Position numbers and translations under genes: made by a program. Of a stretch of 64,000 nt of DNA, positions 20,783-32,982 are shown in pieces. Source of the DNA: Zygnema cylindricum (lineage: Eukaryota > Streptophyta > Zygnematophyceae > Zygnematales > Zygnemataceae); contig JBBHKE010002052.1 in assembly GCA_037447655.1 (NCBI GenBank), positions 665,585 through 729,584 on the forward strand. Reading direction: 5' to 3'. Under the pieces are notes generated by a model. The model worked only from the letters and a program-made list of their open reading frames with translations, searched no databases and was not told where the DNA came from. The stretch's first letter is position 1; each line of letters opens with the position of its first letter.

Positions 20783-23300
20783 ATGTCTCTCAGATACCTT
20801 TTTTTCGAACATATCGTATTATATTGCAATCTTGGACGTTTTAAAGACAAGACAACGTTTTTTTCCAATGTAGCATATTATAGTACAATCTTGGAAGTTT
20901 AAGGACAAGACAGGTCAAAGTTTTTGGGTTTCAGTCTAAATTAATGTTTTATTTATAATCTTGTAAAAGAATGTAGTGTTTGACTTACATGTAGAAAAGT
21001 GTCTCTGATTGGTTAGGACCTGGGATTTTATTAAGAATTAATAAGGGGCTTCTTTTTGTACGATTCTTTCTAAGAAACGCCCACGTATATGAAAAGGTGC
21101 ATCGTTCTAAAAGTACACTAAGAGTAACATTCCTAAGCGAAAAAATGGGTTGTTTGGTGGACGTTGTATGTTCTCGTACCAATCCGGTCTTTTTTATTCG
21201 CTTTTACAACAAGCTTCAAGGCGTAAACATTGACCGTTCATTTTTTTTGTCTTTTTCACATTGTTTATCCAGTTTGTGGTTAGTGTCTTCAAGGAGGGCA
21301 CTTGCCACGGTTGAGGACACTACACCGCCAATCGCTATTAGCGTATTGAACGCTAATTTGGTCCCCCTTTTTTTTCTCAAATTCTCAAATAGAATTATCC
21401 ATACTATTTTAAAAAAACCCTAATTCCTAATTAGAGTAAACGATTTCTTTGAAAATTTCCATATTCCCAATTAGCGTTAATAACAGTAATTATTCCTATA
21501 CGCTAAAGAAACCTGTACGCTTGTACGCTTATAGCGATTGGCGGTCTACTGTACTGTACTCACAAACTGGACCTGCTGGTACACTTGTAAGAACTAAGAT
21601 ACGATCCAAGATGGACCAGTGATGACAATGTTACAAGTGGTATAAGCCATGTGCCTTCGGACAGAATGGATTCAAATCTAAAGTGAAAGCCACAAAAAAA
21701 TCTTTGTGGGAGGATATGACGATCCTTTTGTTATCCATTCACTTTCGTGGAAGGGACTTTGGGTTTTAAACATTATAACGAAGTTCGTACAATGATATAG
21801 TACTCACGTCCTGAATATTACAATTTAGTATGTTTGCACAAATGTTAAACTTCGTACGCCATATAGAGAATACATTAGATATTACAGAAGATTTTCAACA
21901 TTTGAACACAAGCATACATGGCACCAATTGAAATAACGAAAGTGGGTGAAAGGCCACTTCGGGCATGACCTGATGGAATATTAGTCAAAATGTTACTGGC
22001 AAAAAACATGTTAGTGAGGCCTAAATAATAAGGTACCATCTATACTTTGTACTTTTGCGCTGTAATAGTACTTCAATCCAATCACTATTTATACGTTTTT
22101 CATTTTTTTCCGTACAGATGGACTATGGTCCATTCTTTTGCACAACCTTTTCAAATTGTTTTTACAAATGGTTCATGTTATTTTCTTTTCCAATGGATAA
22201 GGTTTATATGTTTAGGTTTTTTTTAATTTGGTTATTTTCATTTGAGTTTTAGTTTTACCCATTTTATGTATTTTTCCTTTTTTTTTTGGTAGGGTTTATA
22301 TGTTGAGGGTTTTTTTAGTTTGTGTTTTTTTAGTAAGGTTATATGTTTATAAAAAAAAAGAAACAAACAAAAAAAACCCTAAACATATAAACGCTACCCA
22401 TTAGGAAAAAAATAATTGGTAGGCTTTTTACTTCTAATTGTTCATTCATTTTTCACGTTCAATAAGGTTTTTTAGGGTTCTTTATCTGCTTTTTCTCCTT
22501 TTTTCCTGTTTATTCTCGATTTTTTTTTATTCTCTCTGTTTTTTTCCTGTTTTCTCGTTGTTTTTTTTCTCCTTTTCTTTGCCTTTTCTTTGTTTTCCCT
22601 GTTTCGTGTACGACTTGTTTATTTTTTTTTCACCATGTGAGGGAATCCCGAAAACGTACTGTAAAACATGCATCCATAAAACATTTGAACACAATTTCAC
22701 GGAACATCGCTACGAGTTTTGGTGTTTTTGTAGCATAAAGCAAAAAATGGCTATGATCCTTTTGGCTTTGTCGTTTACGACAAAGCATTATTACGGTTGG
22801 CATAGTTCCAAGGCCATTAATTTTCCATGGAAGCATGTACAGACGGGTTTATAATATACCGATTTTAATTTTCTTTTCATTTAGGATGTTCCTCCATCTA
22901 GAGTTGTTAGAAGTTCTAAGGAGACATTTACTGCCAATAACTTTCATCCTAATTTTCCATCGGGTCATGCTACTAAACTACAATAACTTCGCCTGGGTGC
23001 CTTATTCACTTGTGGTAACAATGTAGGCTTGCATTCAAATATTGAAAAACGTCAAAGACTTTTCAAGCGTACGACTTGACTATAAGATTCGTACGAGCAT
23101 TCGTCAAAGTTAAACAAGCTTACAATCTAAATGTAACATTTGTACGAGGGTCCTATCTCATCGTACCAAACAAAAAAAATTAAACAACCTAAAAACAAAA
23201 AAAAGCGTGGCGGTACATAAAGGACAAAGACAACGCGAAAGGAGCTTGATGTGGCATCCTATAAAAAATATATTTTGGCGGAATTCGTTGGATTTGCATC
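20783..23300. other. Intergenic, AT-rich; one MITE, otherwise nothing supportable
   Basis: Short ORFs lack motifs. The fragment 21060-21310 is a worn inverted piece of the dispersed repeat with aaaaaatgggttgttt. A T-rich region lies at 22230-22640. Confidence 0.5.
21321..21547. mobile_element. MITE, CAGTACACCG family, CT-core subtype
   Basis: The ends tacaccgccaatcgctatta and tagcgattggcggtcta are inverted. The core (ctcaaatagaattatcca, aaaaaaaccctaattcctaa) is shared with 43834-44052. The right end continues CTG-TA, as in other copies. Confidence 0.85.
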
Positions 23301-23585
23301 ATAGTTCAAAAGTAGGCATATTTATGGTAGGCCTTTGGTCGGCGCCTTTATCGTAAGTTGTGTTATGGGCTTTTCATGTGATCTTCTTAGATCGCTACTT
23401 TGATCAGCGACCGTCCAATCGCCGTCCAATCGTCCAAATCTGACGGTGTAAATAAAAAATTTTGGTCTGAATGTTTTAATTGGTCTGAATAGGTCCGAAT
23501 ACAATATGGGTCTTAAGGTCATATTGTATGTTTTGCATACAATAGGCATATTGTATGGGCCTACTTTCACCTACTTTTGAACTAT
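23301..23585. mobile_element. Mutator-like MITE with 10-bp target duplication
   Basis: The ends atagttcaaaagtaggc and gcctacttttgaactat are perfect inverted copies. The flanks are a perfect 10-bp direct repeat, GATTTGCATC, at 23291-23300 and 23586-23595. Duplications of 9-10 bp are typical of Mutator-like elements. No ORF of note. A second copy lies at 51439-51732. Confidence 0.85.
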
Positions 23586-23678
23586 GATTTGCATCCATTC
23601 TGTCCTAAGTCATAATGGCTTGTGCCACTTGTAAGGAGTCCATATTCACGTGTAGCGATTTTACGCAGCCTGCACTGC

Positions 23679-23962
23679 TACACCGTGTATCGTTATTAGT
23701 GTTAATGTTTCTTTTGCTGCTGAAAACATCTTTTCTCCGTACACGCTTGTTAATTTATGGATCTGACGGTTGCGATCGAAAGCCCATATTCTCACCATCC
23801 GATTGGCGATCTCCATGTGAAAATCGGATAAGTGTGCACGGAGAAAAGATGTTTTAAGTGGCGAAAAAGCGGTCTCCATGTGAAAATCGGATAAGTGTGT
23901 ACGGAGAAAAGATGTTTTAAGTGGCGAAAATTTTATTAACAGTAAAAGCGATTCACGGTGTA
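23679..23962. mobile_element. MITE, CAGTACACCG family, with duplicated right arm
   Basis: The left end tacaccgtgtatcgttatta and the right end gcgattcacggtgta are inverted. The right arm (ctccatgtgaaaatcggata to gttttaagtggcgaaaa) occurs twice in tandem, 60 bp apart, making this copy longer than the others. Confidence 0.85.
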
Positions 23963-24119
23963 CCATCCTCTTTGAAGGACGTTGGAGGACGGTGGTCACA
24001 TTCTATTAGGTGGCGGGAATGCTTCACGAATACTATAACATAAATGATTGAAGTTTTATGTCTAACTCATAGAAACTTAGAGAATCTTGATCAATTCTGA
24101 GTAAGAATGTTTTTCAAAA

Positions 24120-24655
24120 AACAAAGAAAAGCGATCCAAGCTGGTACAAAAACGCTAATGTACTAAAAGGTACGATTTGTACTTGTGTACTACATCAATG
24201 CACAAAATGTGTTGTAATGCTTTAGGACCCGAAATCATTTCCACCAAGGTGAATAAATGGTAGGGAGCATGAGAGGATATCCTTTGGCAAAGATTTTCTC
24301 TTGTTTTTGGTGGATTTGCATCCGCCAAGCCTGAAGGCACACGCCCTATACCACCCGTAAGTTTTCTATCACAGCTCCATCGTGGAATTTATCCAAGCTT
24401 TCCAATTGTAGCAAATGTACAAGACCAATTTGTGGCTATCGTCCTCCTTGAGACTGTAGTCCCTAACTGGCTGGATAGAGAGATTACTTCGGATGCGAGG
24501 AAAAAAAAAACGGACGATCTATGTTCACGCCCAGAAGCGTGGAGAATCTTGACAAGCAGCCCGTAAACATGTTTAAAAAAAATAAAAATAAAAAGTAGTA
24601 CGGAATGGTACGAAAATATACGGGGTCAAATAAACAACTCTACTTCGCTAATGGA
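24120..24655. repeat. Dispersed repeat copy (ends aacaactctacttcgctaatgg)
   Basis: Related to 12530-12750: cttgagactgtag, ggagaatcttgacaa and the same closing motif. Ends and class are not defined. Confidence 0.5.
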
Positions 24656-24685
24656 GTTTTACCCTACGAGAGATATTGTCGTTAG

Positions 24686-25053
24686 TGTTGGGTATTGGGA
24701 AAATTCATATCGCGATAATTTCGATATTCGATATATCGAATATCGATCGAGCAGATTCCTCGATATATCGTACCGGGACCAACATAAATTATCGCGATAT
24801 ATATCGCAAAAATGGGTGTTCGTACAGTCGTAGTACGGAAAATCGTACGGAAAATGGTACGGATAAAATCGGAAAAAAAAAATGAAAATTTTCATTTTTT
24901 TTTTATATGCCTCGATATATTGGCGATACGATATATCGGCGATATATTGCGATAATTTGGTTTTCGATATATCGAAGCGATATATCGATTATCGGGTACC
25001 TGAAATTCGATATATATCGAATATCGGCAAAAGGTCCTCGATACCCAACACTA
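24686..25053. mobile_element. hAT-like non-autonomous element with 8-bp target duplication
   Basis: Ends TGTTGGGTAT and ATACCCAACACTA. The flanks are a perfect 8-bp direct repeat, GTCGTTAG (24678-24685 and 25054-25061). The interior is dense in TCGATATATCG palindromes. The left end seems to have lost three bases (TAG) relative to sister copies. Confidence 0.85.
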
Positions 25054-25909
25054 GTCGTTAGTCTATAAAGCGTATATTATCATTGCATCCAATACCTGAA
25101 TGATGCGCGGTCTTCTTCGTATGAGTTTGAACTGCGATTAACTACGGATCATAGTATTTTATGCAAATGTTAACCGACGAAAAGTCACATATGTCAAATT
25201 TTGAAACCCACAATGTCGACTGTTGTTTGATTTGGGTTGACATCAAAAGCCAGATTTACATCGAATCTACCCCCGAAACCCTATCCTCACTTTTGACACT
25301 GAAAAAAAGTAAGGTCGCGCACATTCATGAATACATACCTATATCCATTAGTACATTCATACATAACTACGTCCATACACTTCACATACACATCCACCCA
25401 CACACACAAGTAACACATCACAAACAATATCCACAGTGTTATATACTCGCATTTGCACAGACACACCTCAATTTTGCTGACACATATAGACGACTAAAAT
25501 TTAAAACTAAACTTCGAAACAAACTTCCTAGAACCAAATAAAAGCCGAAATCTGATTTTTTTTTCGATTTTGGGTCGATGCCAAAGATTTTGGTGGGTCG
25601 ACCTATAACTTCTCTTTCTGGAGCGCAGGTTTAAAATAACTGGACGCCAATTTGTATTTCCCATTAAAATAAACGTAAAATGATGTAAATAGACGTTTGA
25701 TTGCTTATAGACGGACTATGACTCGTAGAAGGGAGACTTTGTCGGTTTTACCGCGAAATTGGGAGTGGACATAAAGGCGGGGTAGTACTTGTTTATTTCC
25801 ATTACGACATATTAGGGAACTATTTTTGTGTACTTTTTTGGTACTTTTTTTGTATTTGCGTATTTTATGTAATTTTTTTCACTTTGACACACACATTCTG
25901 TCTTTTTTC

Positions 25910-26050
25910 AGTTTTTGTACTCTTGTACCAAAATTTATTTTTGTGCTCTCTTACCGACATTTACCGATGTATTGCCTAACAAAATTACTTTTGTACCCTC
26001 GTACCGAAATTTACTTTTGTGCTTCTGTATCGGAATTTATGGCACGTTCC
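25910..26050 (+). repeat. Tandem repeat of about 35 bp (ttgtaccaaaatttactttt)
   Basis: About four degraded units alternate a tgtactctcgtacc-like string with aaatttacttttgtgc. A further piece lies at 26963-27015. Confidence 0.65.
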
Positions 26051-26389
26051 CATATGTTAAAGTAAGGGTTTTTTTATGTCATTTTTGTCAAAAACGTTGC
26101 CCGCAACAAGAAATATTCAATTGTACAATTTTTTTGTAAAAACAATGGTACAATTTGCGTCATCTTGAAACTTAGAATGTATTACAATAGGTCGTCTTGC
26201 TCTTATCGACCCACGGCCACATCATTCTTGCTTATCTTCAAACTCTACCTGAAATTAACCCCCAAAGTGATTTCAGTTGAAATAACAGATTATCAATGAA
26301 TAGGAAAAGGTTGTCGCACGTTTTTTAAAATTTTAGCACGAGGGAGAATACACACTATTTTCTTCCATGGGTCACACGCATGTACGTAA

Positions 26390-26960
26390 AAAAATGACAA
26401 AGGTTTCGGACCTCCACTTTCACTCATGGGTATTCTTCAAAAGTCTATGTAGTCGTCGTCTCTCGCCCTCCGTCTCACTCGGACGCTCCTATCTCTCTCC
26501 TTTTGGAATGAAATGCGACAATAATGGTATGAAATGAAAGAGATCTTTTCTTTTTTCTTTCGAATACCTTTGGTCAACGTTTGATGGCAGATCGAGTTAG
26601 AAAAGACAAAAAAACAAAATAAAGAAGCCATGACAAGTTGTAGAATTAGTGACATTGACGTCGTTACAAGTGAGCATGACATCACAATGTCACAAAACCA
26701 TAACCCTTCGATGTCACAAAAAGTTGACAGAATGCAGTTTGACAACATACATTTGTAGACGTCTACAAGTGTCGCTAGTTTTGTACGTCTACAACTAATG
26801 CAGGTTTTATAGACGTCTACAACTGTCACAAGAAACAAAGAATTAACTAGCGATTTCGTTTTCGAACATGAACACTATAAAAAGTACTACTGAGAATCTT
26901 CACTAAGAAAAAAAGTCACAAGACTCAGCTACGGTTCCATGGAAATGTACCATTTATTTT
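26390..26960 (-). repeat. Dispersed repeat with GTAGACGTCTACAA motifs, inverted copy
   Basis: The reverse complement of this block resembles 27390-28000 (protein-less, sharing gacgtctacaa clusters, gagaatcttc and aatggtatgaaatgaaaga). Together they form a large imperfect inverted pair. Confidence 0.6.
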
Positions 26961-27044
26961 GTACTCTCGTATCAGAATTTATTGTTGTACTCTTGTACCA
27001 AAATTTACTTTTGTAATAATCAGAGACACTCCTTCACATTTAGG

Positions 27045-28773
27045 TTTAGAACAATTACTCTATTTAATGTGATAGAGTCAAAATTTAGGGTGACAAAATT
27101 AGCGTTCATAACTCTAATTATGATTCGCGGTGTACACTATTTATAAATTACCAAAATTAGAGTAGGTGACACTAATTTAGTCGTGCCTATATTAGCATAA
27201 TAGAAAAATAGAGATATTAATTATATTTTAGGTTCGCGGTCAAAATTTAAAAGCGTCGGATTAGTGTTACCAACACTAATAAAGATTCACGGTATACTTA
27301 CGGTAATGCTTCCCTAATCAAAACACTATGGATTAACGACTTAACAATTTTTGTTTTTTACCAATTTTTGAATTTTTGCTTAGGAGTCCTTAACCGTCTT
27401 ATGGCAATTTCCCATGTAACCGAAACTTAGTCTTGTAACTTTGTTTTTTGGCGAAGATTCTCCGTACTACTTTCATACCATTTCAATGTAACGCAATAAG
27501 CTCGTTAATTTAAAAAGTGACGGATATAGACGTGGGTGTAATTTGTGACAGTTGTAGACTACTACAAAACTCGCGATAACTGATGACATTTACAAAATAG
27601 CGACGATTGTAGTTGTATAGTTACTTGTGACATTGTAGATGTTTAGGGATTGTAAAATTTTGACGTCACGCTCAATTATGATAGCGTCCACGTCACAAAT
27701 TCTAAAACTTTACGCCATGGTTTCCCGATTGTGTGTTTTTGTCCTTTCTCGCTCTACTTGCCATAAAAAAACGCCCAAAGATATCGATTTTAGATGTCTT
27801 TCATTTGGTACCATTATTGACGTTTTTCATTGCAAGAATTGTGAGATAGACACGGTAGTGGGAGAGGGAGAGAGAGAGAGTCGCCTTCACGGACTTCACT
27901 TTGGCAAAATGGCGTTCGTCGGTCGACACCCCTCCATACCCCTGTTCAAAAAAAAGCGCACGGAAATAGGTCACGCACAGGCTGTAAACGTGCAGTGGGG
28001 GTTTTTTTTGGTACTCCTCGCACAAATTTTTTTCATAAACTTCCGACTCGTGCGACGTCATATGCCTATTCGCTCACATCATGGAAATTTATTTAAGGTG
28101 ATTTTATATAAAATTTGAAGATGAGCTGGAAGGACCCGAAAGTGGGTCGAAACAAGCTAGACAAGAAATTGCATCGCGCTAGACAACAAACTCCAGTACA
28201 TGTAAAGTTTAAAGGTAGCGCAACTTGAACGGTGGTAATATCAGTTTTTCGGTACGGTTGCGGACTTTCTCATTTTTTTTAAGTTATGGAGGAAAATGAC
28301 AGAAAATATGTGTAACTTTAACACATGGGAAAGTGCCCTTACTAGGATCTAGAAAAATTTTGCTTTTAAGTTCGACATGATTGGCTGACCGTCTTCAAAA
28401 TTTTGCCAGGGTGCTGATGCGCGATAGTTTGGGATAACGATGCGTTGCTGGACCAGGCAAGACACGTGGCATCATGTATTGCTTGATTCAACACCGACAA
28501 GTGCAACTTCTGTTGAAATTAATAGATTTCTAGAGTATTTACTAGGTTTAAAATGTTAGTATAAAAGAAAAAGAAAAAGGACAGACAGCCTGCCTACGCC
28601 TCCTCTCTCTCGCCCCAATACTTGTTGTAGTCACTGAAGGATAGAGAGAGCGGTTGATCCATGGCTGCCTTAGTTCAGCAGGCAGATATTTTTAAGGCTA
28701 CTAAAAATATACCTGACGAACCCGGGATTTGATCCCGGTACCTGCAGTTCGTCAAGCTGGTCGATAATGGTCA
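27045..28773 (+). repeat. 1,729-bp block, copy 1 of an apparently exact duplication
   Basis: Matches 35974-37702 at a constant offset of 8,929 bp, with no difference noticed by eye. It comprises worn MITE pieces (to about 27298), the GTAGACGTCTACAA repeat (27390-28220) and the first 263 bp of the LTR at 28511. Confidence 0.95.
27390..28220 (+). repeat. Dispersed repeat with GTAGACGTCTACAA motifs
   Basis: Related, diverged copies lie inverted at 54430-55370 and 26390-26960. The 159-aa frame inside (27639-28118) has no recognisable domain and is disrupted in the 54-kb copy, so I do not call a gene. Confidence 0.65.
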
Positions 28774-29544
28774 GCTTTATCTTACTAGACTGGGACCAAT
28801 GCTAAATGCTATAGTATGTGATAGATATATATATATATATATTTATTTAGGAAGGAGCAAATCCATTTAACTTAAACTGTATACGGCGTGCATGGATACA
28901 GTTTTATGAATGTACCAATTCAAAACGGATACCACGCATTTTGTTTCGACAACGAAACAAATATCGCGCAAGTATTTATTACGGCCAAGATTGCGTCTCG
29001 CTGCAAATCCAACGGCGCACATCATTGCCAAAATCACGGAGTAGTCACTTTGGCGTTTAGTGATGTGGCATGACCTAGAGCCACGTGGAGAGATGACATT
29101 CGGTCATAGGAATTCCGAAGAATGTACGGACGAGTGAAAAGGAGACACGCGTCCGCTTAATAGTCCTGTCGTACATATGCCGTACAAAAGGTACACCGGC
29201 CGTAGTACTTTTTTGTACGGTACAGTAATCTGATTGGTCCGTACTTCCGTAGATAGAAGTTGTTAGAGGGAATCAGGACTTAGAAAATTTTGGTAGGCAG
29301 TCACCTCTCCCTTTGAGAGTTTGTACAAATTGGCATTTTTAGTGCCTCATAACTTATAACCTGGTTGGGCGTTTTAAGAGATTCTTTTTCATACAGACTC
29401 AGGGGAGTCCAAGCTGCACAGGAGTGCATTCAGATTCTCATCTTGATTGCCAAGCCAGCACTGGTTGTGGGTTATAGTGGGCTAGTTAACAACTATCTAG
29501 AGGCTTCCTATATTCTGTAGTCCAATAGAGGACACAGAATTGCA
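28511..29544 (+). repeat. Copia 5' LTR (LTR A), about 1,034 bp
   Basis: Starts TGTTGAAATT and ends GAATTGCA. A TATAAAAG box sits at 28560-28567. It is followed by a likely primer site and gag. Compared with LTR C (37440-38467) the 3' two-thirds is roughly 95% identical; compared with LTR B it is clearly more diverged. A tRNA-like segment lies antisense at about 28703-28800. Confidence 0.85.
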
Positions 29545-29548
29545 GGTT

Positions 29549-30013
29549 ATGGGCCCACCCTCTAGGGTGCCCACTTTCAATGGATTTGGGTTCATCTATT
29601 GGGAAGCCATGATGATGGGAGCTTTGTGTGAAAAACGATACTGGGGTATCGTCAGTGGACAAGTGAAACGTCCACCTTCGAGAACTCCGCCAGGATTTGG
29701 AGGAGTAAGGTTTTCTGCAGTAATGACTGCTTCCGCGGAGGAGGCAGATGATGGGGACAGTAGTGTGTCCGAAAAGGGGAAAGGGAAGGAGACACCCCTC
29801 ACCACTATTGCCATGGCACCAAAAGCGGCGGTCGTGAAGACAGTGGAGAACAATGTTCAAATGTGGGAAGACATAAACATGGCTGCCAAGAACTTCATTC
29901 TAAGGTATCTCACTCAAGCCTTGGCCACCTCTCACCTTAATATTTACAAGGCCGAGGAGTTGTGGGAAATTTTGGTGGAGATCTATAGAGCTGGTACCAT
30001 TCAGGAGCTCTAG
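29549..30013 (+). pseudogene. gag: copia gag, N-terminal part
   Basis: Begins at the ATG just after the LTR, overlapping the likely primer site (GGTTATGGGCCC). VPTFNGFGFIYWEAMMMGAL is the usual copia opening (V-P-x-F-x-G..W...M...L). The frame ends at a TAG; gag continues in another frame from about 30031, so a frameshift separates the halves. Confidence 0.85.
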
Positions 30014-30030
30014 TTGGCTGAGCAAAGCTA

Positions 30031-30978
30031 GTGAATTACACGTACAAAGGAGGAAAGATGTTAGATTATTGCAATGATCTTTCTTGTTTGTATATGGAGA
30101 TGGAAATTGATGGTTGGACAAGCACAATGAAAATGAAAGTAAACACTCTCATCATGAAGTTACCAGACGAGTATGAGAACTTAGTGTACCGAGTACAAGA
30201 AATGACTGATAGTTCATGGAAGTGGAATACAGTCATCAGGATGATACTTGTGCAGGAAAATACCATGGAGACCAAGGGAGGTGAAAAGAACGTTCAAGCT
30301 CTAGCCGCCGGAGGGGACAGGTGGAGACCGGAATCGAAAAAACCATACAAAGGAGAAAGAGTCCAACTTGAAGGACCGAGGCCCCCAAAGGGCCTATGTA
30401 ATTTTTGCAAAAAGCCAGGGCACTTTATTGCGGATTGTGCCAAGCTGGCGGAGCTGAGGCTCAAAGAGAACCAAGGAGGGGGTTCTTCCGGAGGGAAGAA
30501 AAAGGCACTTTTGGTCACAAAGGTGACAGGAGACACCGAGGACGAGTCCTTTGAGGAGGATGGGGAGATCCTTCTTGACAAGAGTCTGGAGGAGAAGGAG
30601 ATCCCTCGGAGACAAAAGTGTGCCCTTGGAGAAATTCGGGAAGCTCCACAGGAAGGATGGGTCATCGACTCAGGTGCATCCATGCATATGTGTCGTGACA
30701 AGGACCTCTTCACTAAGCTAAGGAAAATCCCTACTGTAGAAGATGGGAGAGTTGTTACTACAAATCTAGTGGGATCAGTTGACCTGAAAGTTTTAGTGGG
30801 GGGTAAGATTTCTATTCTCACTTTCTCAGATGTGCTTTATATTCCTCTACTGAGTAAAATTCTTGTTTCTACATCTGTATTAGATGACAAAGAGTTTGAT
30901 ACTTTCACTAGAAAGGGAGTTTTTACAGCCAAGTATGGGGATGAAGTTTACTTCACTGCAGATAAGGGTAGCCAATGA
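30031..30978 (+). pseudogene. gag-pol: copia gag C-terminal half, zinc knuckle and protease
   Basis: LIMKLPDEYENLVYRVQ belongs to the gag core. A CCHC zinc knuckle, CNFCKKPGHFIADC (C-x2-C-x4-H-x4-C), lies near residue 125. The aspartic protease site is WVIDSGASMHMC near residue 211. The frame stops at TGA (30976-30978), and the same frame resumes immediately after it. Confidence 0.9.
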
Positions 30979-31782
30979 ATGTTTAGGCTTAACCTGAGTA
31001 ATGAAAAGAAGAAGGCTTACTATGTTCGTGTCCCAAATTTGATGATTTGGCATAAGCGGTTAGGGCATGTGCATTTTGATAGGTTGAGGGAGATGAAAAA
31101 GCTAGGTGTGGTAGAAGGCATTCAGTTCAGTGATAATGAAATGGTGGATGATTGTAGTGGTTGTGCCCAAGGAAAAACTCACAGACTTCCTTTTCCTAAA
31201 GCCGCCACATATAGGGGTGAAAAAGTACTAGATTTGATCCACACAGATATCAGGGGACCAGCAATGGTACCCTCAGTTGGAGGGAAAAGATATATGTTGA
31301 CAATCACTGATGATTGGTCTAGATACTCTAGAGTTTATATTCTAAAAACAAAGTCAGAAACAACAACTTACTTCAGAGAATACAAAGCCTGGAGTGAGAA
31401 GTTGCATGGAACCCCCATTAAGAGAATAAAGAGTGATAATGGGGGAGAGTATACCTCTAACCAATTTGAAGAATACTTAAGAGATGAGGGAGTTCAACAC
31501 CAGAAAACTGTACCACATAATCCAAAACAAAATGGTGTAGTAGAAAGGCTAAACCGAACAATAGGAGATAGTGTATGCAGTATGTTGACTGACAAGAAAA
31601 TAGGAAAGAGATTTTGGGCAGAAGCCATGAACTGTGCCAATTACATTAAAATTAGAGTCCTCACATCAGGAGTCAAAGGTATGGCACCTTATGAGAGATG
31701 GTTTGGAAGAAAACCACATATCTCTCACCTTAAAGTTTTTGGTAGTCAAGTTTACAGTCTAGATACGGATAAGAAAAACTAG
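30979..31782 (+). pseudogene. pol: copia integrase
   Basis: The pre-integrase zinc site WHKRLGHVHFDRL ... CSGCAQGKTHRLPFP is followed by the catalytic core with HTDIRGP, SDNGGEYTSNQFEEYL and VVERLNRTI (the D, D and E residues are all present). Same frame as the preceding segment. Ends at an in-frame TAG after DTDKKN. Confidence 0.9.
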
Positions 31783-31815
31783 AAACTTGATGCTAAGGGA
31801 AAACCTGGATATGTT

Positions 31816-32982
31816 GTGGGATATGATGAAGATGTTAAGGGATATAGAGTTTATGACTTAGCAAAGCAAGATATCATTCTCGTAAAATACCTAGTTGTCA
31901 TGGATGAAGGAAACTCAATTGACCCCTTTAAATATACTAAGAAGATAAGAATCAGGTTTGAGTCCGAGAGTGAGGAGAACTCTATTTTTCCCGAAAAGGA
32001 CATAAGTGATACCGTGATTGCACATTCAAAGGAGATCCAAGATACAGGAGAGCTAACTGATACCCCAGATATTCCCATGGATTTCGAGGAGACAGAAGAG
32101 GAGGAATCTGAACCATATTCCATGAATAGGGGAGGTAATGAGACACTAAGAAGGAACCCAAGACTTCCCTCTATTCCAGCTTCAGAATTTGAAGGGGGGA
32201 GAGGGAGCAGGAAAAGGCTACAAGAGAAACAGGCGGCTCATAAGGTAACTAAGCTATCACATCCTGATAAGCCTCAGTCATACTTGGAGGCAGTGAACAG
32301 TCCAAAAAAGGACAGATGGATCAGGGCCATAAATGATGAAATGGCTTCTATAATGGAAGCCAATACCTACGAACTAGCGGATTGCCCTCCAGACAGAAAA
32401 CCTATTGGGTGTAAATGGGTCTTTAAACTAAAACTAAACCCTGACAATACCATCGAAAGATATAAGGCTCGTTTGGTGGCAAAGGGTTTCACCCAAAAGG
32501 AGGGGATTGACTATGAGGAGACATTCGCCCCAGTTGTTCGTTTCCCATCAGTCAGGATTCTCCTCAGTCTAGCAGCAGCGGAAGACATGGAAATTCATCA
32601 GATGGACATTAAGACCGCCTTGCTCAATGGTGAGTTAGAGGAAGAAATCTTCATGAGGCAACCAGAGGGATTTGTGGAGAATGGAGAAGAGAGTAAAGTC
32701 TGCAGGCTCATAAAATCCTTATATGGACTTAAGCAGGCTCCACGACAGTGGAATAAGAAACTAGATGAGTTTCTTACTGGTCTAGGATATATCAGGATCA
32801 GCTCTGACCATTCTATCTATATGTTTGAGGATGAGAAAGGTGTGGTCTTTATTGCAATTTATGTGGATGATTTGTTGGTGTTAAGTAAGTCTTTGGAAAA
32901 GATCAATAAGTTAAAAAAACATCTTAGAATCAAATTTGATATGAAGGATTTAGAGGAGGCAAGATACATTTTGGGGATTTAA
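31816..32982 (+). pseudogene. pol: copia integrase C-terminus and reverse transcriptase
   Basis: The same frame continues past the TAG with KPGYVVGYDEDVKGYRVYDL. RT motifs: WVFKLKLNPDNTIERYKARL, VAKGFTQKEGIDYEETFAPV, HQMDIKTALLNGELEEEIFM, SLYGLKQAPRQWN and the catalytic IYVDDLLVL. The sequence is close to plant copia RTs. Ends at TAA after ARYILGI. Confidence 0.92.

Noticed and set aside
27639-28118. A 159-aa frame present twice (also 36568-37047)
   Set aside because: Both occurrences are in the apparently exact duplication, so identity says nothing about selection; the diverged copy near 54.6 kb does not keep it open.
30976-31782. Possible alternative genetic code (in-frame TGA and TAG in copia, TGA in the G8 gene)
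   Set aside because: The permease exons contain no in-frame stops, the G8 gene ends at a sensible TAG, and the copia element also has frameshifts, so decay explains the stops.
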